DNA of 34,639 bases from Burkholderiales bacterium (GTDB lineage Bacteria > Pseudomonadota > Gammaproteobacteria > Burkholderiales > Usitatibacteraceae), in NCBI GenBank assembly GCA_026125445.1, contig JAHCLE010000021.1:1-34639 (forward strand), in the 5' to 3' direction. The notes beneath the pieces are model-generated. The model was not told where the DNA came from. It searched no databases and was given only the letters and a program-made list of their open reading frames with translations. The translations under genes and the position numbers were made by a program. This document shows, piece by piece, positions 23,342 to 30,254 of the stretch. How positions within the stretch are numbered: the first letter of the stretch is position 1; every line of letters starts with the position of its first letter.

Positions 23342-24638
23342 CTTCGACATCGAGCCCTTCAAGCGCGAGGCCGGTCCGCACGCGACCCGCTACGGGCTGC
23401 CGCACGACGTGGCCTTCTGCCGCAAGTGCGTCATCTCCAACCAGCGCCCCAATTCCGCCGTCGAGTACGGGCACACGGCCGAGAGCAGGAAGACCACCAT
23501 CCACTTCGACGCCGAGGGGATCTGCGACGCCTGCCGCATGGCAGAGCAGAAGCACGGCGCGATCGACTGGGCCGATCGCGAGCGACAGCTGAAGGAGCTG
23601 TGCGACCGCCACCGGAAGAGCGACGGCTCCTACGACTGCGTTGTGCCGGGCTCCGGCGGCAAGGACAGCTTCTACGCCGCGCACGTGCTCAAGTACAAGT
23701 ACGGCATGCACCCGCTCACGGTGACCTGGGCGCCGCACGTCTACACCGACTGGGGATGGAAGAACCTGCAGGCGTGGATCCACGCCGGCTTCGACAACTT
23801 CCTGTGCACGCCCAACGGGCGCATCCACCGCCTCATCACGCGCCTGGCGGTGGAGAACCTCTTCCACCCCTTCCAGCCGTTCATGTTCGGGCAGAAGTCG
23901 CTCGCGCCCAAGATGGCGCTGCTGCACCGCATCCCGCTCGTCTTCTACGGCGAGAACGAGGCCGAGTACGGCAACCCCATCGCCGACACGCAGACGGCGA
24001 AGCGCGACTGGTCCTACTTCACCTCCTCGGACAAGTCGAAGATCTACCTCGGCGGCACCTCGCTTTCCGACCTCAAGGAGCACTTCGGGGTGGACGAGCA
24101 CGAGCTGCAGCCGTACCTGCCGGCAGATCCGGCGCAGATCGAGGCGCAGAAGGTCGAGGTGCACTACCTGGGCTACTACCTCAAGTGGCACCCGCAGAGC
24201 TGCTACTACTACGCGGTGGAGAACGGCGGCTTCCAGGCCTCCCCGGAGCGCACGCCCGGCACCTACAGCAAGTACAACAGCATCGACGACCGCATCGACG
24301 ACTTCCACTACTACACGACCTACATCAAGTTCGGGATCGGGCGCGCCACCTACGACGCCGCCCAGGAGATCCGCTCGCGCGACATCGACCGCGACGAGGG
24401 CGTGGCCCTCGTGCGCCGCTTCGACGGCGAGTTCCCCGAGCGCTTCGCCGACGAGATCTTCCGCTACCTCAGCATCCCCGAGAAGGAGTTCCCGCAGGCC
24501 TCGCGAATGTTCGAGCAGCCGGTCATGGACTACGAGTACTTCATGCACCTGGCCGACACCTTCCGCCCGCCGCACCTGTGGAAGTTCGCGAACGGCGAGT
24601 GGAGGCTGCGCCACCGCGTCTTCGACGCGGGGGCCTAG
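23316..24638 (+). CDS. N-acetyl sugar amidotransferase (PtmG/PseA/WbpG family)
   Basis: A 440-residue ATP-dependent amidotransferase. C35-x2-C38 (FCRKCVIS) and C70-x2-C73 (ICDACRM) form a likely zinc site. The PP-loop SGGKDS lies at 113-118, followed by a long TYDW-type catalytic domain rich in aromatic residues. In Campylobacter PseA and PtmG, and in Pseudomonas WbpG, this family converts an N-acetyl group on a sugar to an acetamidino group, using ammonia delivered by HisH/HisF-type partners, and the two partner genes follow here. The likely substrate is legionaminate or its CMP form, giving an acetamidino derivative. The ATG at 23316 is used; an in-frame GTG at 23304 is possible. Overlaps legF by 26 nt. 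Confidence 0.9.
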   Translation: MFRYPRRRDFDIEPFKREAGPHATRYGLPHDVAFCRKCVISNQRPNSAVEYGHTAESRKTTIHFDAEGICDACRMAEQKHGAIDWADRERQLKELCDRHRKSDGSYDCVVPGSGGKDSFYAAHVLKYKYGMHPLTVTWAPHVYTDWGWKNLQAWIHAGFDNFLCTPNGRIHRLITRLAVENLFHPFQPFMFGQKSLAPKMALLHRIPLVFYGENEAEYGNPIADTQTAKRDWSYFTSSDKSKIYLGGTSLSDLKEHFGVDEHELQPYLPADPAQIEAQKVEVHYLGYYLKWHPQSCYYYAVENGGFQASPERTPGTYSKYNSIDDRIDDFHYYTTYIKFGIGRATYDAAQEIRSRDIDRDEGVALVRRFDGEFPERFADEIFRYLSIPEKEFPQASRMFEQPVMDYEYFMHLADTFRPPHLWKFANGEWRLRHRVFDAGA

Positions 24639-24644
24639 CGGCCG

Positions 24645-25424
24645 ATGGCCAACGTCCGCCTCATCGCGCGCCTCGACATCAAGGGGCCCAACCTCATCAA
24701 GGGCATCCACCTGGAGGGGCTGCGCGTCATCGGCGACCCGCAGGAGCACGCGCGCCGCTACTACGAGCAGGGCGCCGACGAGCTCCTCTACATCGACATC
24801 GTGGCGAGCCTCTACGGGCGCAACAACCTGCGCGACATCGTGAGCCGGGCCGCGCGCGACATCTTCATCCCGCTCACCGTGGGCGGGGGCGTGCGCTCCG
24901 TCGACGACGTGAGGGACCTCCTGCGCGCGGGCGCCGACAAGGTGGCCATCAACACCGCCGCCGTGAACCGCCCGGAGCTCGTCACCGAGGTCTCGCGCGC
25001 CTTCGGCTCGCAGTGCATGGTGCTGTCCATCGAGGCCAAGAAGATCGCCGAGGGCCGCTGGGAGGTGTTCACCGACAACGGCCGCGAGCGCACCGGCCGG
25101 GACGTGGTGGAGTGGGCGCGGCGCGGCTGGGAGCTCGGGGCGGGCGAGATCCTGCTCACCTCGGTCGACCGCGAGGGCACGCGCAAGGGCTTCGACGTGG
25201 AGCTCGTGGAGGCCGTGACCGCCGCCTGCGCGATCCCGGTGATCGCGAGCGGCGGCATGGGCACGCTCGAGCACGTGGAGGAGGTGTGCAAGCGCGGCCG
25301 GGCCGACGCCGTGGCCATCGCCGACGCGCTGCACTACCGGCGCATGGACATCCCGCAGGTGCGCGAGGGGATGCGCGGCCGCGGCATCCCCGTGCGCGCG
25401 GTCGAGCGGAGCGCCGAGCCATGA
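24645..25424 (+). CDS. hisF: HisF-like cyclase subunit paralog for sugar amidination
   Basis: A 259-residue (beta/alpha)8 barrel of the HisF family. D11 (RLDIKG) aligns with the first catalytic aspartate of HisF. By ungapped count against Thermotoga maritima HisF as I remember it, the second catalytic aspartate, D130, is E130 here (LSIEAKK). Phosphate-loop glycines (VGGGV, about 79-83; ASGGMG) and LLTSVDREGT remain. In this operon the protein should pass ammonia from the HisH glutaminase to the neighbouring amidotransferase rather than make imidazole glycerol phosphate. No other his gene is present, and relatives in the wbpG-hisH-hisF clusters of Pseudomonas have this role. It lies 6 bp after the amidotransferase and overlaps hisH by ATGA. 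Confidence 0.9.
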   Translation: MANVRLIARLDIKGPNLIKGIHLEGLRVIGDPQEHARRYYEQGADELLYIDIVASLYGRNNLRDIVSRAARDIFIPLTVGGGVRSVDDVRDLLRAGADKVAINTAAVNRPELVTEVSRAFGSQCMVLSIEAKKIAEGRWEVFTDNGRERTGRDVVEWARRGWELGAGEILLTSVDREGTRKGFDVELVEAVTAACAIPVIASGGMGTLEHVEEVCKRGRADAVAIADALHYRRMDIPQVREGMRGRGIPVRAVERSAEP

Positions 25425-26065
25425 CCGCCGCGGTCACCGTCATCGACTACGGCATCGGCAACATCTTCAGCGTCACCCGCGCCCTGGAGCATTGCGGCGC
25501 GACGGTGCTCCTGTCGGGCAGGCCGGAGGACATCCTGGCCGCGCCCCGCCTCGTGCTCCCCGGGGTGGGCGCGTTCGCCAACGGCATGGACGGGCTGCGC
25601 AGCCGCGGCCTCGTCGAGCCCATCCGCCGCTACGCCGCGAGCGGCCGGCCGCTGCTCGGGATCTGCCTCGGCATGCAGATGCTCTTCGCCCGCAGCCTCG
25701 AGTTCGGCGACCACGAGGGCCTCGCGCTCATTCCCGGCATCATCGCGCCCATCGTCGCGAAGGCGCCGGACGGCGCCGCCCTCAAGGTGCCGCACATCGG
25801 CTGGACGCCGCTCGAGCGCCCGCCGGGATGCGCGACCTGGGACGCGACGCTCCTCGCCGGCGTGCGGGAGGGCGAGAACTGCTACTTCGTGCACTCGTTC
25901 ACCGCCGTGCCCGAGCGCGAGTCCTCGCGCCTGGCGGACGCCACCTACGGCGACTGCCGCATCTCGGCCGCGGTGCGCGAGGGCAATGTCTGGGGCTGCC
26001 AGTTCCACCCCGAGAAGAGCGGGGAGACGGGCCTGCGGATGGTCGCCAACTTCGTGAGGATGTGA
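25421..26065 (+). CDS. hisH: HisH-like glutamine amidotransferase subunit
   Basis: A 214-residue class I glutaminase. The triad is intact: C82 in GICLGMQMLF, H196 and E198 in QFHPEKSG, with the oxyanion strand LPGVGAF (46-52). It hydrolyses glutamine and supplies ammonia through the HisF-like barrel. In histidine synthesis it pairs with HisF; here it follows an N-acetyl sugar amidotransferase and a HisF paralog, so it should feed acetamidino formation. The complete triad means the glutaminase should be active. Overlaps hisF by ATGA and is 1 bp from the first oxidoreductase gene. Confidence 0.9.
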   Translation: MTAAVTVIDYGIGNIFSVTRALEHCGATVLLSGRPEDILAAPRLVLPGVGAFANGMDGLRSRGLVEPIRRYAASGRPLLGICLGMQMLFARSLEFGDHEGLALIPGIIAPIVAKAPDGAALKVPHIGWTPLERPPGCATWDATLLAGVREGENCYFVHSFTAVPERESSRLADATYGDCRISAAVREGNVWGCQFHPEKSGETGLRMVANFVRM

Positions 26066-26066
26066 C

Positions 26067-27032
26067 ATGCAACGGGTCAAGATCGTCGGCGCGGGCCAGC
26101 TCGGCAGCCGCCACCTGCAGGCGCTGCAGGCCGTCTCCACGCCCCTCGAGATCCACGTGATCGACCCCTCGCCGGAGTCGCTGCGCGTGGCGCGCGAGCG
26201 CTTCGAGGCGGTAGGCAAGGGCGTGGCCCACCAGGTGCGCTACGAGACCGGCGTCACGGTCACGGGGCCCACCGACGTGGCGATCGTGGCGACCAACGCC
26301 GACGCGCGCCGCAAGGCGGTGGAGCAGCTCCTCGCCGCCTCCCCCGTGAAGGGCCTGGTGCTGGAGAAGCTGCTCTTCGACCGCCGCGACGACTACGCCG
26401 CCGTGGGCTCGCTCGTCGAGCGCTCGGGCGCGCGCGCGTGGGTCAACTGCTGCATGCGCGTGATGCCCCCCTACGAGGCGATCCGCGCCGAGCTCGCGGG
26501 GGCGCCCGTCTCCTACCGCGTGACCGGCAGCCAGTACGGCCTGGTCACCAACGCCATCCACTACGTCGACCACGTCGCGCACCTCACCGGCTGCGCGCAG
26601 GCCGCCTTCGACGTCTCCGGCATCGACGCGAAGCCGGTCGCGAGCAAGCGCCGCGGCTTCCTCGAGCTCACGGGCACGCTCGCGGGCCGCTTTGCCGACG
26701 GCAGCCGCTGCGAGATCGCCTGCTACCCGTCGGGAGCCGCGCCCGTGGTCGTGGAGATCTTCTCGCCCTCGCACCGCTTCATCGTGCGCGAGTCGGAGGG
26801 CCGGGCCTGGCACGCGCACGAGTCCACGGGCTGGAAGTGGGAGGAGCGCGAGGCGCGGATTCCCTACCAGAGCGAGATGACCGCGGGGGTCGTGGGCTCG
26901 CTCCTCGCCACGGGCGAGTGCGGCCTCGCGCCCCTGGCCGAGTCCTCGCGCCTGCACCTCGCGCTCCTCGAGGCGCTGCGGCCGTGCGTGCGCGCCGAGG
27001 CGCCCGAGGACGGCGCCTATCCCTTCACCTGA
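26067..27032 (+). CDS. Gfo/Idh/MocA family oxidoreductase (first of two)
   Basis: A 321-residue NAD(P)-dependent oxidoreductase. The Rossmann motif GAGQLGSRH is at 8-16, VAIVATNADAR follows, and an EK pair (100-101, LEKLLFD) stands where the family has its EKP catalytic lysine. The C-terminal half is the mixed beta-sheet substrate domain. Related proteins accompany PtmE and CMP-nonulosonate synthetase genes in other bacteria (PtmF-type), so it may act in supply or modification of the amino sugar; this comes from memory of gene neighbourhoods. The reaction is unknown. It starts 1 bp after hisH and so belongs to the operon. Confidence 0.75.
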   Translation: MQRVKIVGAGQLGSRHLQALQAVSTPLEIHVIDPSPESLRVARERFEAVGKGVAHQVRYETGVTVTGPTDVAIVATNADARRKAVEQLLAASPVKGLVLEKLLFDRRDDYAAVGSLVERSGARAWVNCCMRVMPPYEAIRAELAGAPVSYRVTGSQYGLVTNAIHYVDHVAHLTGCAQAAFDVSGIDAKPVASKRRGFLELTGTLAGRFADGSRCEIACYPSGAAPVVVEIFSPSHRFIVRESEGRAWHAHESTGWKWEEREARIPYQSEMTAGVVGSLLATGECGLAPLAESSRLHLALLEALRPCVRAEAPEDGAYPFT

Positions 27033-27060
27033 TCCCGGAACCCGCCGAGGCTACCCCCCG

Positions 27061-28020
27061 ATGAACGAATCCGAAGTCCTGCTGGTCGGCGCCGGCCCCA
27101 TGGCGGTGGCCTACGCGAAGGTGCTCCAGGCGCACGGCAAGGTGCCGGTTGCCGTGGGCCGCGGCTCGGCGTCGGCCGCGGCCTTCCGCGAGGCCACGGG
27201 ACTCGCGGCCTCCGAGGTGGGGATCGAGGCGTGGATCGCGGGCGGCCATCGCGTCCCCGAGCGGGCCATCGTCGCGGTCGGGGAAAGATGGCTCGGCGCG
27301 GTGACGAGGCGGCTCGTCGAGGCGGGCGCGAGGTCGCTGCTCGTGGAGAAGCCGGGCGGCTTCGACCCGGACGACATCCGCGCCGTGGCCGCCACCGCGA
27401 GCGCGCGGGGCGCCGAGGTCTCGGTCGGCTACAACCGGCGCTTCTACGCCTCGGTCGAGGCCGCGCGGCGCCTCATCGCGGAGGATGGCGGCGTCTCCTC
27501 CTTCAACTTCGAGTTCACCGAGTGGGGACACGTCATCGCACCGCTCGAGAAGGAGGAGGGCGTGAAGGCGCAGTGGTTCCTCGCCAATTCCACGCATGTG
27601 ATCGACCTCGCCTTCCACCTGGGCGGCGCCCCGGCCGAGATCGCGTGCTTCACCGCGGGCGGCATCGACTGGCACCCCTCGGCCACCGTCTTCGCCGGCG
27701 CGGGGAGCACGGCGGCGGGAGCGCTCTTCTCCTACCAGGCCAACTGGCAGGCGCCCGGGCGCTGGGGCGCGGAGATCCTCACCCGCAAGCGCCGCTTCAT
27801 CTTCCGGCCGCTGGAGAAGCTGCAGGTGCAGAACCTGGGCAGCGTCGCGATCGAGCCCGTGAACATCGACGACACCCTCGACCAGCGATACAAGCCGGGC
27901 TTGTACCGGCAGGTGGCCGCCTTCCTCGCGGGCGACGGCGCCATCCTGCCGGGCATCGCCGAGCAAGTGGCGATGCTCGCGTGGTACGAGAAGATCCGCG
28001 GCGACGGAAGGCGCGCGTGA
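27061..28020 (+). CDS. Gfo/Idh/MocA family oxidoreductase (second of two)
   Basis: A 319-residue protein with a Rossmann start (VLLVGAGPMAVAYAKVL), the EKP motif at 96-98 (LVEKPGGF) and NRRFYASV of the substrate domain. It differs clearly from the preceding oxidoreductase, so the pair is not a recent duplication. A later ANSTHVIDLAFHLGG segment holds the conserved histidine region of the family. It may oxidise or epimerise a further sugar of the polymer; the substrate is unknown. A 28-bp gap with a GAGG separates it from the first oxidoreductase, and its stop overlaps the GTG of the ABC permease gene. Confidence 0.75.
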   Translation: MNESEVLLVGAGPMAVAYAKVLQAHGKVPVAVGRGSASAAAFREATGLAASEVGIEAWIAGGHRVPERAIVAVGERWLGAVTRRLVEAGARSLLVEKPGGFDPDDIRAVAATASARGAEVSVGYNRRFYASVEAARRLIAEDGGVSSFNFEFTEWGHVIAPLEKEEGVKAQWFLANSTHVIDLAFHLGGAPAEIACFTAGGIDWHPSATVFAGAGSTAAGALFSYQANWQAPGRWGAEILTRKRRFIFRPLEKLQVQNLGSVAIEPVNIDDTLDQRYKPGLYRQVAAFLAGDGAILPGIAEQVAMLAWYEKIRGDGRRA

Positions 28021-28841
28021 GCACCCGCATCACCACGGTGTCGGCCTCGCGCGGGCCCTCGCTGCGCGGGCTCCTCGCGGAGCTCTGGGCCTACCGAAGC
28101 CTCGTGTGGGCCTTCTCCTCGCGCGACCTGAAGATCAAGTACTTCCAGACGATCTTCGGCCCGCTCTGGATCATCCTCACGCCGCTCATCACCGTCGGGG
28201 TGATGACCTTCGTCCTGGGCCTCATGATCAAGGTGCCCTCGGACGACCTGCCGTACCTGGTGTTCTACCTGGTGGCCATCGTGCCGTGGCTGTCGTTCAT
28301 CACGGTGTTCACGCAGACGATGACCTCGCTCGAGGCGCACGGGGCGCTTCTCAACAAGATCTACTTCCCGCGGCTCGTGATCGGCGCCTCCTACGCCGTC
28401 AACGGCGCGATCGACTTCCTGGTGGGCTTCGCGGCCGCCGTGGCGGTGGCCGCGGCCTACGGGATCCTCACCCCGCAGTTCCTGCTGGCCATGCCGGTGC
28501 TCCTCGCGATCCAGATGGCGTGGGCGCTGGGGCTGGGCTACTTCCTCGCGCCCTACAACGCGCAGTTCCGGGACGTGAAGCACATCGTCCCGCTCCTGAT
28601 CCAGCTCTACTACTTCGCCTGCCCCATCCTGTACGCCGTCTCGCTGGCCCCGGCCTGGGCGAAGTGGCTGTACACGGTCAATCCCCTGGCCTCGGTGATC
28701 ACGACGTACCGCTCGCTCCTGAACGGCCACCCCCTCGACTGGACCGGCCTCGCGTGGGCGCTCGTCGCCTCGTTCGGCATGCTGGCCTGGGGCGTGGCGG
28801 TGTTCATGCGCAAGGAGCAGGAGATGGTGGACGTGCTATGA
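28017..28841 (+). CDS. wzm: ABC-2 type polysaccharide export permease (Wzm-like)
   Basis: A 274-residue permease with about six transmembrane helices after a cytoplasmic amphipathic segment. SRDLKIKYFQTIFGPLWIIL is the family's N-terminal signature, and NPLASVITTYRSLL and FMRKEQEMVDVL are typical C-terminal landmarks. With the ATPase encoded next (ATGA overlap) it forms an exporter of undecaprenyl- or lipid-linked polysaccharide, as for ABC-dependent O-antigens, capsules and teichoic acids. KpsM-type capsule permeases are shorter and differ at the N-terminus, so Wzm is the better name. Begins with GTG overlapping the previous stop (GTGA). Confidence 0.9.
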   Translation: MSTRITTVSASRGPSLRGLLAELWAYRSLVWAFSSRDLKIKYFQTIFGPLWIILTPLITVGVMTFVLGLMIKVPSDDLPYLVFYLVAIVPWLSFITVFTQTMTSLEAHGALLNKIYFPRLVIGASYAVNGAIDFLVGFAAAVAVAAAYGILTPQFLLAMPVLLAIQMAWALGLGYFLAPYNAQFRDVKHIVPLLIQLYYFACPILYAVSLAPAWAKWLYTVNPLASVITTYRSLLNGHPLDWTGLAWALVASFGMLAWGVAVFMRKEQEMVDVL

Positions 28842-30229
28842 CGTGGGCGATCCAGGTCGAGGGACTGTCGAAGCTCTACCGGCTCGGCCGGGGGCACGGG
28901 CAGAAGTTCGACAACTTCTACCAGGTGGTCACCGACGCCGGGCTCGCGCTCGCGGAGAGGCTGACCGGCGGGCGCTCGCGCCGCATCCTGCCCGAGCGCC
29001 TCGCGGCGCGGCCGGGGGAGATCCAGAGCGAGCACCTCGTCCTGTCGGCGGCGCAGTTCGAGGGCGCGCCGGAGGGCCACTTCTGGGCGCTGAAGGACAT
29101 CTCGCTGCGCATCGAGGAAGGCCAGAGGGTCGGGATCATCGGGCGCAACGGCTCGGGCAAGAGCACGCTGCTCAAGATCCTCTCGCGCATCACGCGCCCC
29201 ACCGAGGGCGGCTTCAGGTTCCGCGGCCACCTCATCAGCCTGCTCGAGGTCGGCACCGGCTTCCATCCCGACCTTTCCGGGCGCGAGAACATCTACATCA
29301 ACGCCAAGATCAACGGCATGACCGACGCGCAGGTCCGGCGCAAGTTCGACGAGATCGTCGACTTTTCCGAACTCGGCGTGCAGATCGACACGCCGATCAA
29401 GCGCTACTCGTCGGGGATGTACATGCGCCTCGCCTTCTCCGTGGCGGCGCACCTGGAGTCGGAGATCCTCGTCGTGGACGAGGTGCTCGCGGTGGGCGAC
29501 GCGGGCTTCCAGAGGAAGTGCCTGGACAAGATGCTCGAGATCGGCAACTCGGGGCGCACGCTGCTCTTCGTGAGCCACGACATGGACGCGGTGAGGAAGC
29601 TGTGCACCACGGCGGTCGAGATCTCGCACGGGCGCGTGCTCTCGCAGCGGCGCCTGGAGGCCGCGGCCGCGGGCGCCGAGGCGGGCGACATCCAGCCCGG
29701 GGCGGGCCAGCAGCCGGTTGCCGCGGCGATCGCCGACTACTCGCTCGACCGCCGCATGCGCAGCGAGCGCGAGTGGGACGAGGCCGGGGCGCCGCGCACG
29801 CCTTCGGGAACGGTGTCGGTGCGGCGCGCCTGGCTGGAGGACGCGGCGGGCGGCGTGCGCGGCAGCTACTCGCCGGCCGAGGAGGTCGGCGTGCGGCTGG
29901 AGCTGCGAGCCGAAGCGGCCTCGCCCGGCTGCCGCGTCCGGCTGGAGGTCGCCACGGTCACCGGACGGTCGCTCTTCTCGACCTCGGGCCGCGTGGGCCT
30001 GGAGGACGCGCAGCCCGGTGCCTCGCGCGTCGTCCGCTGCCGGATTCCCGCGCCCTTCTTCAACCCGGGGGCGTTTCGCCTCGGCTTCGCCGTGGCCGAC
30101 GAGGCCCGGCCCGGTGCGGAGACCGTGATCCGGGACGTGCTGGATCTCGTCGTGGCCGCGCCAGGCGAGGTCGAAGCGGGCGGCGGGGGCGACGTGCCCC
30201 TCGCGCCCGTGTTCGACTGGTCGTCCTAG
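28838..30229 (+). CDS. wzt: Polysaccharide ABC transporter ATPase with C-terminal substrate-recognition domain (Wzt-like)
   Basis: A 463-residue ATPase. The Walker A motif GRNGSGKST is at 102-110, the signature YSSGM at 190-194, Walker B ILVVDE at 210-215 and the switch histidine at 247 (SHD). Before Walker A an insertion of about 60 residues (17-80) separates the first strand from FWALKDISL, as in several long polysaccharide transporters. Residues about 320-463 form a beta-rich domain (SVRRAWLEDAAGG, PFFNPGAFRLGFAV) resembling the Wzt C-terminal domain, which in E. coli O8/O9a recognises the non-reducing-end cap of the finished polymer. Export here may therefore depend on a terminal modification. 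It is the last gene of the operon. Confidence 0.92.
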   Translation: MTWAIQVEGLSKLYRLGRGHGQKFDNFYQVVTDAGLALAERLTGGRSRRILPERLAARPGEIQSEHLVLSAAQFEGAPEGHFWALKDISLRIEEGQRVGIIGRNGSGKSTLLKILSRITRPTEGGFRFRGHLISLLEVGTGFHPDLSGRENIYINAKINGMTDAQVRRKFDEIVDFSELGVQIDTPIKRYSSGMYMRLAFSVAAHLESEILVVDEVLAVGDAGFQRKCLDKMLEIGNSGRTLLFVSHDMDAVRKLCTTAVEISHGRVLSQRRLEAAAAGAEAGDIQPGAGQQPVAAAIADYSLDRRMRSEREWDEAGAPRTPSGTVSVRRAWLEDAAGGVRGSYSPAEEVGVRLELRAEAASPGCRVRLEVATVTGRSLFSTSGRVGLEDAQPGASRVVRCRIPAPFFNPGAFRLGFAVADEARPGAETVIRDVLDLVVAAPGEVEAGGGGDVPLAPVFDWSS

Positions 30230-30254
30230 CCGCTCCGCGGCCACCCGGCGTGGC

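Noticed and set aside
24645-26065. HisF and HisH as part of a histidine biosynthesis operon
   Set aside because: No other his gene is present, the genes are coupled to a sugar amidotransferase, and the HisF catalytic D130 is replaced. A sugar-amidination role fits better.
30240-30254. A 5-bp hairpin between the convergent wzt and capsule-like genes
   Set aside because: The stem is short, with no T tract; it is not distinguishable from chance in GC-rich DNA.
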